This document shows positions 23,532-36,310 of a DNA stretch of 64,000 bases, one piece after another. The notes under the pieces are model-generated. The model was given only the letters and a program-made list of their open reading frames with translations, was not told the DNA's origin and did no database searches. Made by a program: the position numbers and the translations under genes. The stretch lies in contig ML133426.1 of the NCBI GenBank assembly GCA_003864495.1, positions 744,001 through 808,000 on the forward strand, given 5' to 3'. Source of the DNA: Nemopilema nomurai. Lineage: Eukaryota; Cnidaria; Scyphozoa; Rhizostomeae; Rhizostomatidae. The first letter of the stretch is position 1, and each line of letters starts with the position of its first letter.

Positions 23532-26500
23532 ATGAAGTTTAGAAGAAACAGAATAATTGTAGCAGGACTGTTTTTTGTATGGATAGGAGGTATGTACTTT
23601 TTTCTCGTTGGACAGCACCATACTTCTTTTGAAGGCTCTAAGTCACGAGAAGAGTATATACTAAGAGGGAGAAAGGTAAGACTGAAGGAAAAACAAAAAA
23701 TAGGAAGTGAAAGTAGATCAGAGGAAGGTGCCAATGATGTAGATAGGAGGAAAATTTCAGATTTGGATCCAGCAGTTTATGTGGATGCAGCAAAGCTGAA
23801 GCCCGACGAGGATCCATATGCAAGGAATGCTTACAACCAAAAAGAGAGTGACAAATTGCCCATGGACAGAGAGGTGCCCGATGTCAGAGATGCAAAGTAA
23901 GTATTTCACAACATATAGACCAATGAAGCATTTAGATAGTTTGTGATATTTTATGTAGTTTGTGAATTTGTTGCATATACTCTCAAAGTCTGAGAGAATC
24001 AAAGTGGTCAAGTCTGTTTTTGATAGTTAAATGTAGTATAAATTTACATTAAGTTGATATGCAAAAGAGAAGTCAGGTGACAAAATTTTTGTTTTGGAAA
24101 AGAAAAGTTTTAAAGTTTGGAAAAGTTCTAGTTTTAGAGTAAACTAAGGATGTGCTAGTACTGACCATGTTTTGTGAGCTTTGTGTTATAAACAAAACAT
24201 AAATTGTTGATAACATGTTTAAATTGTTGAGCTAATAAAGGTGAAGTTAAGATAACCTGGCTTGTGTGGATAGTATGACTTCTTAAAGTCTGTAGGCGGT
24301 TTTTCACAAAAAAGAAATTATGCATGTCATGTATCACAAAATCAAATTGTTTGCCAAGACAGTATGAACACAGCTAATCAAGAATAAGCAAAGCTTTACA
24401 ATTCATTGTTTGAACACATGTCTAAGGATTGCTTAACAAGTCTAGATGGCAAACAGAATATTTGTCAAACCAGTATCAATAACACGCAGGAGTTTTAATT
24501 AGATAGAGTGGATATATGCCCTTAGATATGTTCTGGCAGACTTGTTGCAAACATTTTGTGTGTTGACTTGTTGCTGCTAACTTGAGACAACAACCTTGTG
24601 TATTAATAGTCTTGATGCCAAATAATTTTGCTTTTGACCTACAGCTTATTTTTATTTTTTGCTCAACGATAAACTATTTGAATAATTAATTTAATACTTT
24701 GCCACATTTGAAAAAGGCACCCTTTGTATTGTTGATTCAGTGACTGTGCATATGCATAAAGAGTATTTTGATGTTCAAGTTGGTATCTATATTATAAATA
24801 TATATATATTTTTTTCTATAGGTAGGTGAATACTTGTATTATGAAATGAAGAGAATAATTAATCTTGTATGCAAGGTTTTTTAGCATTTGAAATATTGTC
24901 CTGGCAAAAGGAACTGATATTTCCAAATTTGAATTCATATAAAACTGTTTTACCCAAATAATAAGGAGCTACTTCTTTGCTTTAAGGCATAATTTATGCA
25001 AAGGGAAAAATTTAAGAAAGCTGATATATCCAAGGTGAAACAATTGGTTTCCTTTCACATAATATAAACCCGTGTTTGACTGAAAGCTCTGTCAGCCATT
25101 AATCATATTTTCTTCTTTCAGGTGCAAGAACATTGTGTATGACTTGGTTCTTCCAACAACTTCAGTGATTATTTGCTTTCACAATGAGGGAAGATCTGCA
25201 CTCCTAAGAACTATAATAAGGTAACCACATATAAGCAGGCTCCAAAGCATGCTAGTAATCAGTCTATTGATGTTCTAGAATTTTTCACTTTTCTTTTCTC
25301 CTAGAATTTTTAATTATGCCAATGATAGTGCTTGATATCTTATCTGGTCAAGGATTACTTTCTTAATTTTAGCAATTGTAATCTCTTAATTGGTGAGATA
25401 TTATGCCTCAATCTTTGCTTGTGTATCAAAGAACTCTTAATGCAGTAAATTTATATTATGTATCATCATTTTTGATTGGTTTTGGGGTCAGAAGTCTAGA
25501 TACCATCAGCAGAAACATTAGTCACATTTTTCTAACATAACTTGGATTAAGTAAGTTTTACTCATGGTGATACATTTGGCTTAAAAAGACAATATGCAAT
25601 CCTTTTGTTTGAAGTTTTTTAAAGTGCCCAAACTTTTATGAGAGCCCACCTTTTGGTGATTTTGATTTTGAATTTGCACTGCCTTATGAACTTTGCAAAG
25701 TTGCGAATTTATCTACATTTATAGGAATTTTTCAGAAATTTACATGCACTTATCTTATCTGCATCAACATCAGAAAAGTCTTACATAAAACCAGTGAGTT
25801 AGACTGAAAATGGTTTTTAATTCCAGTTCCCAGTCCAAATTGTTGTGTTTATTCCCACAGTGTGTTGAACAAAACTCCTGCAAATTTATTGTCAGAGATT
25901 ATTATGGTGGATGATTTCAGTGACAATCGTGAGTAGTTAGGACATTTTCTTTTCCCACTGTCAATTGCTTCTAGCAACCTTTTGTAGAAACTTTCAAGTC
26001 ATTTGTTGAAGAAATCTAGCAAAAGATTGTGCACACAAGTTTTTCAAAGAGTCCTGTAGATAAATGAAAAAATTCTTTATTAAAAGGTAATTTACTTGCA
26101 CTGGAGCAGAGAGATAAAGATATGCAGTAATAGGATTTGTAGTAATAAAGACTCTGAACTCAAGTAAAGATGTAGTTGTTGTAGTATGGTTTGCCATCAT
26201 ATTTTGCATGTCTCCCACTTTTCTGTCTTATCTGTGAATTGATTAATTTGGTTTAAGTGAACATTTTTGCTTTTACTTCTAAGGCTGAAAATTTTGAATG
26301 TTTGATTGTGAACTCTGACATTAACACACCCTGAAATTTGTCATTATTCTGATGAATATGCTTAAGTTAATAATTTGGCATCTTAACCTATGCCAGAGTC
26401 TGGGTAGCTGGCATTTGTGTCTGCGACTAGAGTCAATGCCATGTATAATGAGACAGCCTCTGTATGTCAATAAGACTTACATGATATCTCACAGTCTTAT

Positions 26501-29500
26501 TTTTATGTCTATAGCAACAAAAATAACATATTTTTTTAATTGGAATTGTCAACCTGTCAATTACATTCAAATAAAGTTATTCAAATTGACACATGTCAGA
26601 GAAGTTATTTTTCCTGTCAATTTTCAAAAAAGGAAGCCTATATCTAAAGGAAGCATAGTAGAATATTCCAGAGAAGCTTTGTTTTTTAATAAAGTTCCAT
26701 ATTTGAATAATTTTCTGGTTTTTATAATGGATATAATCATTTGAAGTCAGAATTTTACTTTTGATTATGTTTCCATTGCTTGCTTGAGCACCAATTTAGT
26801 CATGATATGCTGTGTTCTAGATGTGCTAGATATTTGAAGATGGTAAAATTTACAAAATGGTAAGGAATGAAGGATGGTAGACTAAATATTTGAAAGTTAA
26901 TTTGCTTTATGAAATTTGATGTATTTATGAGACCTTCACAGAAAATTCTGATTTTGATAATTTTAGCTGAAGATGGAATAGAGCTTTTGAAAATCCCCAA
27001 AGTGAAGTTGATCAGAAATGAGAAGAGAGAAGGTAAGTCAGAAAATTTGCATTGGTTATTTTCTTGTTTACTATGAATCAAAAGTTGTCAAATAAGAAAT
27101 AGCTCTAAAGTTGATGGAAATCCCCATTCAAGATTCTGGTTCCATGTATTCAGTTATTTGACAGGGCTAATCAGGTCACGTGTCAAAGGAGCAGACATTG
27201 CCAAAGGAGAGGTTTTGACATTTTTGGACAGCCACTGCGAGTGCAACCCAGACTGGATTCAACCATTGTTGCAGAGGATAAAACATGTAAGAAATCGTTC
27301 ACATCCCTCTGATATCTACGAAATCTTCTAGCTTCACTTTCTTTTTAAAGATTTCAAATTTCAAACTTCACAATTGCGAGAAAGGGTGCTATTCTGGCTG
27401 TCAATCATGCGATTCGCTTAAAACCATTTCATGTTTTTCGATCCGCAACTGGCTCTTTTCCTTTGTTAACGTTCGATCATTTTCGACGTTAGCGAACTCT
27501 GAGGAGTGCTGAACATGAAAGTACTTTAAGTATGCAAAATTTATGTTTCCACTGTTTCTCGCAATTGAGAAACTTTCAGAAAAACTTCGATTACCGCTTT
27601 CCCTTTTTCAGGAAACTGCCTGATTTCTATTTTCATTAATTTTACTGTCAATTCTGTTTTTCTAGAACAGGAAGATTGCGACATCTCCAATCATTGATGT
27701 CATCAGTATGGACAACTTTCAGTATCTGAGTTCATCGTCTGATCTGAGAGGAGGTACGTGTATGACTTTTCAATATGAACTACCGATTATGTATTGCTAA
27801 GGCGATATAGATCGGTAACAAAACACATCTCAAACATTTTGATGTAAAAATTTTGTTTTGAAATAGATTCATTAACGGTGTCTTTTCATTCAGAGTCAGT
27901 TTTATTGTGAAGATCTAAATTACCAGCATTGATTGTAGTATGAATGTCTTGAAAACAGATTTGTAGGCAGATTTTGAAAGGGCTGTAAACAGAAGAAACG
28001 ATTAGTTCTGATTATTGATTACACTTTGAACTGTCAATTGTTATTGGAATGGTTGTGTTTATACAGATATTAGATTTCAAAACCCATCATTTTGAAACAA
28101 CATTTCTCGAGCAGACCTTCAGTATCGTTCCCATGAAACTATAAACTTTACATTGATCAGTAGCTGACCAAGGTTACGGTCTGTGTAACGACTGGATGTT
28201 AAATTCGCATAAACAGATTAATTTTGCGCAAAATACAACACATACACGTGCTATCTATGTTCAACATGGTGTGTTCAAAGTTGAATGTTCTTCATCTTTG
28301 TAAGGTTTCGATTTTGATTAAAGTAATCACAATATTGTCGTAGCAACAAGTAATTTAAAAGTTGTCGGGTCGTTTTTACATTTGCTCGTCGCATCTGAAT
28401 GGACTTATTTTGCGGTTTGCTAAAGTTGCATTTAGTGTACTTCATTAAGTCTTTCTTACTGTTTGGCAGCTGAAAGCCCATAACAGCGTTCTGAATTATA
28501 TTTCGTGCCTTTAAACTTAATACTACTTTATACTTTTGTCAGGGTTTGGTTGGAATCTAAATTTCAAATGGGATTTCCTCCCTGCCAATGCCCTCGCAGA
28601 GCATCAGAGCGACCCGTCCGCTCCAATCAAGTAGGTTTTAGTTCCATCTTTTTTCTCATTTCATCCGCAGTTGAAAAATATTCGTCTTACATAGAGACGT
28701 TTTCACATTGGTATACTTTATTGAAGTAGCTATTGCCAATACACTAAAAAGTTCCCCTTGCAATTGAGTAGTTGTAAAGAAGTCTAGAAATAAGGCCTAA
28801 ACATATTGCTTATATTAACTGCAAGTATTAACGCCAACAAGAGGCGAGTGCAATATGGCGCAGATGCTGCCAAATTCATACTGCACTCCTTCTTAAGTTT
28901 TGTTCATAGTCATGTTCAAGGCAAGAATAGTTATCAGAGTTGCATTTTTGACTGGGAGTCTCTCTGCCATAGGAGCCCAGTTATTGCTGGTGGACTTTTC
29001 GCTATCGACAAGAACTGGTTTGCTGAGCTAGGCAAATACGACATGAATATGGACGTCTGGGGCGGAGAGAACCTAGGTAACATGCAATTAATGTTGATAC
29101 ATTCAGTGCCAAATGCATCCAGAGCACTGTACTTTTTCATGTAACTTTTCAACAACATTATTTCTGGTTTCGGGGGCCCAATCTACCCAAGCGCCGCTTT
29201 TAAGTGCATGGTAATGACTGCTACAGTCTGCATTTCACCAAACGAGGGAGTTGTGGCATGTTCTGTGCTCTATAGTTAAATCTCCGCAAGAAAATGTAAG
29301 CTTCAAAAGCAGGCACAAAACGGGTCAGAGTATGTTCTTAAAACATTCCGAGCCATTAGAGGAATGGACTTATAGGAGCATCAACAGGAAGCACCAGAAA
29401 TTGTAGGAATCATTCGAATTTGGTGCAAGCTGGAAATGAAATACCAAAATTCAATCACTTAGGAATATTGATATAAAAGAGTTGATTGTCCAGCTTTAAC

Positions 29501-32319
29501 AACTGAATCATCACTTTAAGCAAAACTAGGATAGAAGATACTTCTTTTTATCGCCAGTTGTAAACGCCCTGCCTTTTTTATCAAAGCAGTGTTGACAACA
29601 ACCGACTATCATTTTTCAGAAATATCTTTCCGTACTTGGCAGTGTGGAGGAAGAATGGAGATCATCCCCTGCTCAAGGGTGGGTCACGTGTTCAGAAATC
29701 GACATCCGTACAAGTTCCCCGGTGGCAGCATGAATGTGTTTCAGAAGTGAGTTTGTTCTAGTTTAATTTTCAAATTGCCTTTAAAGTCACTCGTCCGAAT
29801 GACATATCGGTCTCAAATGGCTGTGAACTTTTATCAATTTTTGCTTGCGTTTAAACCGAACAGATAATCAATGTTTCCAGATTTCAAAAAAGATTTACCA
29901 CTTTGGTTAATGTCAACACGTATCAACTCAGCACTTCAAGAAATGATTCTTCATTACTTTCTAGTTAGTTCCATTGTCAACACAGTTTTAGCCAATTATC
30001 AATTCATTTTTTCAGCAGTCTAAGTGTCGGACGAAAGAGTAGTTTAAGTATGCAATGTCTTAAAGGTTTAGATATTCCCGTGGATGTTATGTTTATATTA
30101 CCTTTTGCGTCATCCATCGACATTTGCTGTTAACTCGGTTGTCTTCCGATCTAGAAACACACGACGAGCTGCCGAAGTATGGATGGACGAATACAAAAGA
30201 TATTACTACGCGGCTGTACCCTATGCAAAAAACTCCCCCTATGGAGAGTACGTCTTTGCTTTTACCTTTATCGGATGATTTATTAGATTTAAGTTTGTTT
30301 TATGATGGCCTAGCAAGACATCGTCAGTGAGTGACATAAGCTACTAAATCATATAGTTTCGATCATTTTGCAAGTGTACCATTGACTATATCTTTAGCAA
30401 ACCCAGCTCAGCAAGAAGCCAACCTTTATTTTGTAATTTATTTTTTAGCATTAGCGAACGGTTGTTGCTAAGAAAGCGACTTAAGTGCAAGCCATTCAAG
30501 TGGTACGTTGAAAACGTGTATCCGGAACTAAAGTGAGTTACTTTTACTTATTTTCTTCTATTTTCTCTGGAAGTAGTCCAGTGTAGCATAATGCATAATT
30601 CTCATGTAGCTTAATATATCTTTCTAACCTTAAATATTTTTATGCTGCTCTAAACATCTAATGCAGCAGGTCCTGTGCATTTTGTTTTGCTGCGATGCAC
30701 AATTCTTTTCATTCATGATTAATTCCTCGTTAAGAATATCAAATAGCTGCTCTTGAAAAATAGTGTGTGGTGGACTTAAAGGTGTACCCAAATATAGACG
30801 AATGGGGGAAAAGTCATAAACAAGTTGTAGGTAACCAAATGTGAATATGGTGATAAGGCACTGACACTTCCTGGAAGCCTATGTGAAGTAGAATTTATAT
30901 TGATCAAGAAAGCTTCAAAAATCAAGTTCGTGTTGATTTACCGCCAGTTTTTGTTTTAATGCTAATTCTCCTATCCAAAGAATACCATCTGATGATACCA
31001 TTTCATATGGAACAATAAAACAGGCAGAAAAGTGCATTGATACCCTCGGCCACACAGAGGGACAGACAATAGGGTACTTTGAGTGCCATGGTCAGGGCGG
31101 GAATCAGGTAAAACATGTTGAACTGTTTACAAATGATGTTGGCACTTGTTGTGCTGATGAATAGGTTCTGGGACATAAGTTGTTAGGTTTGTTTTTTAAT
31201 AGCTAAATGATGCAGGCTATATGAGGCTTGTTTTTCAGGAGTGGGCCAGTGTACCAGGTCGATCTATGTTGGCTTTTTACTTCTTTCTGTTTAAGTACCT
31301 TAAACTATACCGCACCTCTGTTGGTTTTTAGCAAAATGCACGAGCATAAATAAGCTAATTTTGCATTATTGTCCCAAATCGTTTAATTCCTTAACGAATG
31401 CGATGCAACACTGTTGCAATCGATTAGCGATCTCTGTTTTTCTATTGCTATCCAGTTTAACAAATGTCCATGAATGTCACCAAGTATATCAAGTCTTTGG
31501 TGTCATGATGTTTGAATGGATAAACTGACAAAAAGTTTTCTACGCCAAAAAGTGTTTAGCACCAACTCTTTCTCCTCTCAGTGTTTTTGAAGCAGTTTGC
31601 TCTTGGTAGATAGCAGCTCTACACATGTAGTACATTTGAACTTTTCAGGAGTGGTCAGTCACCAAGTCGAAACAGATCAAACACGAAGGCCAGTGCCTTG
31701 GTGTTGTTGAAGCCTCAGAGGGAACCCCCGTGCAACTTCTGCCCTGCAACAAAGATGATGACAAACAGGTGAGGGTCCTTTTCGGTAGAGCTTGCCTGAT
31801 TGTTCTGCGAACCCATATGCACGAACACTGTTGATAGAACTTGGTCTGCCTCGCTGTGTTTCGTCAGCTTGTTTGCTTCTCGTGAGTGTGTTTGGAGACT
31901 GTTCAAGCAATGAAGCGCCCACCGTGCATTCGATACTTGAAGCAGTTAAAGAATTCATGCACATTCAGTATTCAAGACAAATAATTTTGATCAATGAATT
32001 TATTTACTTCTGGAGCATGGAGTTGTGCAGGGCTGCATTTCTAGGTTTGTTGGTGGACTGGAGGTGGTACAATAATTAGATAATTTGCTGATTAACTTGG
32101 TAGCAAATAAACACCCTTTCTTTCGCTAATACCTTCCTTTTTGCTCTCTAGAAATGGAAACACGAGGACATGACGTCACACCTTGTCCACATTCAGTCCG
32201 GCCTATGTTTAGATAGCGTAGAGGCTCAAAGCGACAAAGGGATGGTGTTGAACAGGTGTGACCAAGGATCGATGTCTCAACAGTGGGTCATGGACGTTAC
32301 TAGTTTTGATTCTAATTAG
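23532..32319 (+). CDS. GALNT2: Polypeptide N-acetylgalactosaminyltransferase, GALNT2 type, 14 exons
   Basis: Golgi type II membrane enzyme that adds GalNAc from UDP-GalNAc to Ser/Thr, the first step of mucin-type O-glycosylation. Exons: 23532-23896, 25122-25220, 25861-25928, 26967-27032, 27165-27286, 27666-27753, 28543-28630, 28973-29076, 29620-29746, 30155-30247, 30449-30532, 30981-31107, 31649-31768, 32152-32319. All phases agree, giving 572 residues against 571 in human GALNT2. Order: a short basic cytoplasmic start (MKFRRNR), membrane anchor [19 protein letters not shown], stem, then the catalytic domain with [17 protein letters not shown], the metal-binding [11 protein letters not shown] (DxH) and [14 protein letters not shown]. 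The ricin-type lectin domain follows, with QxW motifs at NQEW, KQKW and QQW. The ATG at 23532 is preferred over one 15 bp upstream because it starts next to the basic residues before the anchor. [20 protein letters not shown] in the stem end marks it as GALNT2-like. Confidence 0.96.
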
Positions 32320-32991
32320 AAAAAGTTGAATATATTTTTGTCTTCACAAATTTCATATGCCTCTATACAAGTCTTTAGAGAATTGATTTTACAATGTAGA
32401 GAAATACTTCTCATGTTTAGCTGAATCCTTTGTGGCGTGATCTTTTTTCATTTTTTTTCTATGCAGACAGCTTTTTATGATTTTCATTTAAAACCTGGAC
32501 CGAGTGCAGCAAGTGTTTGCAAAGGCTGCAACAATTTAAATAAAAAGAAAAATGTGCCCTGATAGGAAACGTAAAAGAACAATTGCTGGAATCAAAGATA
32601 TAGAGATCAAGCTTTGAACGACAGCAAAATTTACACGGTTTTTTTCCAGCAAGGCTTGGATTTCGTTAGCTAACACAACTGGTTTCCGCTTGTTGGTAAA
32701 ATTTTCTCTTCATTTTACGTATCATGTGCGTCATATTGTTATTGAAAAAGAACCTTAATTCCTGAAAGGCAGCGGCAAAATTTCTTTAGTGCAAACTCCA
32801 CCATGAGGATTCCTTGCTTCCTGAACATTAAAAGAGTTATTTGATTTTCATAGAAATTCAAAATAAGATTTACTCAATTTTTCAATAAAACCATTAGGTC
32901 TTGACTCGAAATAATAGTTTTCAGCTTTATATCTTAACTCAACACGGCCGCTCAAACACCTCTGGTCAGAAGCCCATTTTTCTTTGCAAGC
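32320..32991. other. GALNT2 3' UTR and intergenic sequence
   Basis: Downstream of the GALNT2 stop, with AATAAA-like signals (for example near 32538 and 32885). No other feature is seen. Confidence 0.4.
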
Positions 32992-32992
32992 T

Positions 32993-33470
32993 GTTCACAT
33001 GATTTAAACTCAACCCGGGTTGAAGTTAACACCAGAACATCATGAGAACGCAAGCTAAATTTCATCTCGGCGCGAGTTGCTGCCCGCAATGTATCCTCCC
33101 CCTTGAAAGCACTCACCCACCATCTATCGGTACGCTGTGGATGAATCCAATGACAATGTTTCTTTCCTAAATATCTGTTGCGAAGTTGATTATACCGTTG
33201 CATATCATGGTTCTTTTCCCTTATCGCAGTTGCGACCACTTATTTCAATGCTTGATGTTGCTTTTAAATGTTGAAAAATCAAATAAAATTCAGCTGGAAC
33301 GCCGAACTCGCTGTAGCTAACAGAAACTTTAAGATCACACAAAGAACCACTTTCGATTGATGATCTGACGCCATTTTGTTATTCTGAGACAATAATAAAC
33401 AGCAGCAGCAACAACTGTAAATACAAATCGAATTTCAACTCGGGTTGAGTATTCTCGTGTGAACTAGGTC
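32993..33470 (-). mobile_element. PIF/Harbinger-like non-autonomous element
   Basis: Imperfect terminal inverted repeats: GTTCACATGATTTAAACTC at 32993 pairs with the reverse complement of the end at 33470 (GTTCACACGAGAATACTC). Both continue into ACTCAACCCGRGTTGAA. On the - strand the interior reads NQLRNRYLGKKHCHWIHPQR followed by TDRWW, like the start of Harbinger transposases (R-x-W-x2-P-x-R-T-x2-WW). The frame then runs into the terminal repeat with no catalytic domain. This fits a short internally deleted copy about 480 bp long. The target duplication is not clear. Confidence 0.5.
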
Positions 33471-34067
33471 TTCAGAAGATCAGAACTTTTAGGTTATAGA
33501 TTTTTCACCACGATTTTTCAAGCATGGCAGTGTAAAGGTTTTCCAAGAGGATGACTTCATTTGATAAATATAAAAAGACAAATTCATGACTTGTATCAAT
33601 CATTTGGTAGTTGAAATGCTTCAGCGCGATTTGTGATCTCGTAGCACTAGTTTCCTTAGTGCTTTGAACCAGGATTAGGACCCGTTAACACTACTCCGTT
33701 TTTGTCTTGCGTTCATACTACTCTGCTATGAAAACGGGGTCGTTTGAAAACGCAAATGAAAACGGATACTTTCGAATACGGCGCATATTTAATACCAAAA
33801 ACGTGAACGCCAAAAACGGAGACATTTGAATACGCTAACAACAGCAACCACTTATTTTCAAATTTTCAAAGTGGAGAATTCAAAATTGACGGAAGCACTT
33901 ACAAAAACCTTATTCACGATTAAATCTTTGCAAAGTTTGGTGGCAATTGTTATAGCTCTAAGTCATATTCATGCTACTCGCAAAAAGGCACTTGTGTTTA
34001 AATTTCTAGCATTTTCAAAGTCCATCTACCTAGCAGGGTTAAATTAATCAGGAAACAAAGGCACAAC

Positions 34068-34462
34068 TTGAAACAACGTAGGTTCTGGGTTTGCCCTGGC
34101 AGAACTAACGCCTGGTGGTCCAATATTTTGGCTGAACGAGTCATAGCAGAAGAGTGGCGAGAAAATTTCAGACTGTCAAGGCCAAGTTTGTATAAGTTGT
34201 GCGATGAGCTGCATCCATACCTTACAAAACAAAGGACACGTTTTCGAGTACCATTGAGCGATGAGTTCAACTTGCTGTTACCTTGTATTATCTATGTGAC
34301 CAGGCACATTATCGAAAGATTGCTAATGCATTTGGCATTGCCCGATCTACAGTTTCAACGATAAACAGACGCACAACTTTTGCAATCACCTATGTGTTAG
34401 GCAAACAATATGTAAGACTACCCGCTACGGCTGAAGATGTGGCGAATCTCAGATTTTTTCAA
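34068..34462 (+). pseudogene. PIF/Harbinger transposase fragment, frameshifted
   Basis: Frame 1 reads KQRRFWVCPGRTNAWWSNIL and then EEWRENFRLSRPSLYKLCDEL, up to about 34270. The family sequence then continues in another frame as YYLCDQAHYRKIANAFGIAR, STVSTINRRT and KQYVRLPATAEDV, up to about 34440. This is the N-terminal helix-turn-helix part of a Harbinger transposase with a frame change near 34280 and no DDE domain after it. The preceding 33690-33840 is rich in AAAACGGA/TTTGAATACG-like motifs and is probably the 5' subterminal part of the same element. Confidence 0.7.
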
Positions 34463-34560
34463 TTCTTAATATGTTTTGAAATTGTTCTTAAATTTACTGT
34501 AATGAAATTTCAGAATAATTGCATTTCTTTACAGATTTTTTTTGTCTAAAATTTTCAAAT

Positions 34561-36065
34561 TCTTACGGAATTTTTTATTCTATTGAAGTATTCCGTAATA
34601 AATATTACCGAATATTTTCATTTTATTAAATGTTTTGTCATGGAACTGCAGCATAAGTTCCGTTTTTCAAAGGTTATTGTTATTTGTTTTCTTATACTTC
34701 TTGATAGATTAATCCCCAGTTTCATGTGAATATCATTGCCAACTCTGAAGATACACATATGCCATTTCAAAATATTAACATGGAGTAGCTCTCGCAATTT
34801 CGTCCTCTTTCCCTTCGAATTGGCAAAAAGGAATCAAGGAGGAAAAGTTGGTTCGAATAAAAAGGCGATAAATTAATTTTGTACATTTGAAACGTACAAT
34901 TACATCGTGAACTTGGAGGAGAGCTGCATTGCAGCGAGACGTTGACAAGAGTAAGTGAAGTAGTTGGTGAAGAAGGAACTTAATCAATGCCGCCTTGGCG
35001 ACACGGAGAGTAGCATATTCCTTTTAGGTAAGCAAAGCCAATTATCGTGTTTTTTAAAAAGTTTTCGATGAAACAGGGTTGGCAAGTAGCATCCCGTCTG
35101 AGTACGCAGCAAGAACGATACTGCCTGCGGCAATGAAAAGGGTCTTCACAGTGACAGAGGGATGATTCAAGTCGCTATGGCTTCAATGAATATGGTAATT
35201 CAAGCAATGTAGTACATGAAAAGTATGTAGTTGTTAGGAGAGTATGCTTACTTTTCTAGTATGTTTGCTTGATTATCTCCTAAAGAGACAAAGTGCTGGT
35301 CAAATATAGAATAAAAAGGTGAGAAAACTGACTTTTTTATATGGGAAAACTTTCCATGGGTATGAGACTCACTATATGTAAAATAATAGCGATATGTAGA
35401 TCTCTATTTTATCTTATACATAATGAGTCTGGTACCCAGGGTAACTTTTAATGTGCCCGCTTAATTCGTCTGACAGGTCAGAGACTACTCAGATTAAAGT
35501 TTTGTCTTCGTTTTATTGAAATTTGGACTTCCCAATTCATCCAAAAGATAAAGCGAAATGAATACTTTTCTATCGTAGCAGATAAAGTTAGTTGAGTTCA
35601 TGATATTGTAACCGGCCACAATGAAAGTATCAGAGAGAGGGTTATAAAGGCTTTTTCATTTTGTTACTGGTATTGATAAAGCAATGACCATGGGTGTATC
35701 GTCGATGAATTGGAGTAGATTTGAGGGATTGTTTTGTCCCATTCGTTTGAACACTGTCAACCCAAACCTGAATGTTGCTTTGCTTGTGGTTACTGTCTTT
35801 CTAAATCGTAGCTGCTGAAAAACGTGCGTTTGAAAGCTCCCCGTAGTCCACTGCATGTAAATGACTCAATAAAACAGTATCAGGTGCGCATTGTGTTCAA
35901 TGTCGCAATACTTCTCTTATTTCCGTCATGATACTTTCCTCAGAAGAAATCAAGCCTAAGCTAAAGCGGATCTGAAAGTTTTTTGAAACTCGAAATAAAT
36001 GCCGTGGTTTTCTGTCCGCTTTTTCAATTGGAATCCTAAACTGAAAACGGTGTCGATTTTGTCAG
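34561..36065. other. Intergenic sequence, no gene recognised
   Basis: Short frames occur on both strands, for example 35656-35856 on the - strand, but none resembles a known protein, and no splice-flanked conserved block was found apart from the exon at 36066. Confidence 0.35.
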
Positions 36066-36310
36066 GAAACACAATAGACGCGGCGACAGTCAAAAATTCG
36101 CTCCTGTCCAATGCTGTCACTAAAGTGATGATAGAGGCGTTTGAAGCAGGCGCTATGAAGGAGCAACTGGAGCACCCAGATATCATGTTCGATGAGCTGG
36201 TGCCAGTGGATGCCTCGTGTGGGGTTCTTCTTGCGGCCGAGGCGCGAAGACTGAAATTCTGCATGAAGCGATATGTAAAAAAAGTCGCCAATACAGCATT
36301 TCCTTTGTAG
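36066..36310 (+). pseudogene. Orphan exon of the FN3-channel family (S2-like segment)
   Basis: Follows a TTTTGTCAG acceptor and reads GNTIDAATVKNSLLSN, then HPDIMFDELVPVDASCGVLLAAEARRLKFCMKRYV, stopping at 36308. It aligns along its length with exon 58628-58896 of the channel gene: shared GN, V-x-N-x-L, LxHPxI, ASxGVxLAAEAxR and CxxxYV. The acceptor sits at the same codon and phase. Conservation of the splice site points to a genomic duplication, not a processed copy. The sequence is far more diverged than the inverted copy at 63 kb, and I could not find the neighbouring exons for M1, pore or M4 nearby. It is probably the remnant of an old paralogue, or one exon of a gene whose other exons I cannot see. 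Confidence 0.6.

Noticed and set aside
23638..24011. - strand frames over GALNT2 exon 1
   Set aside because: Antisense shadows of a well-supported coding exon.
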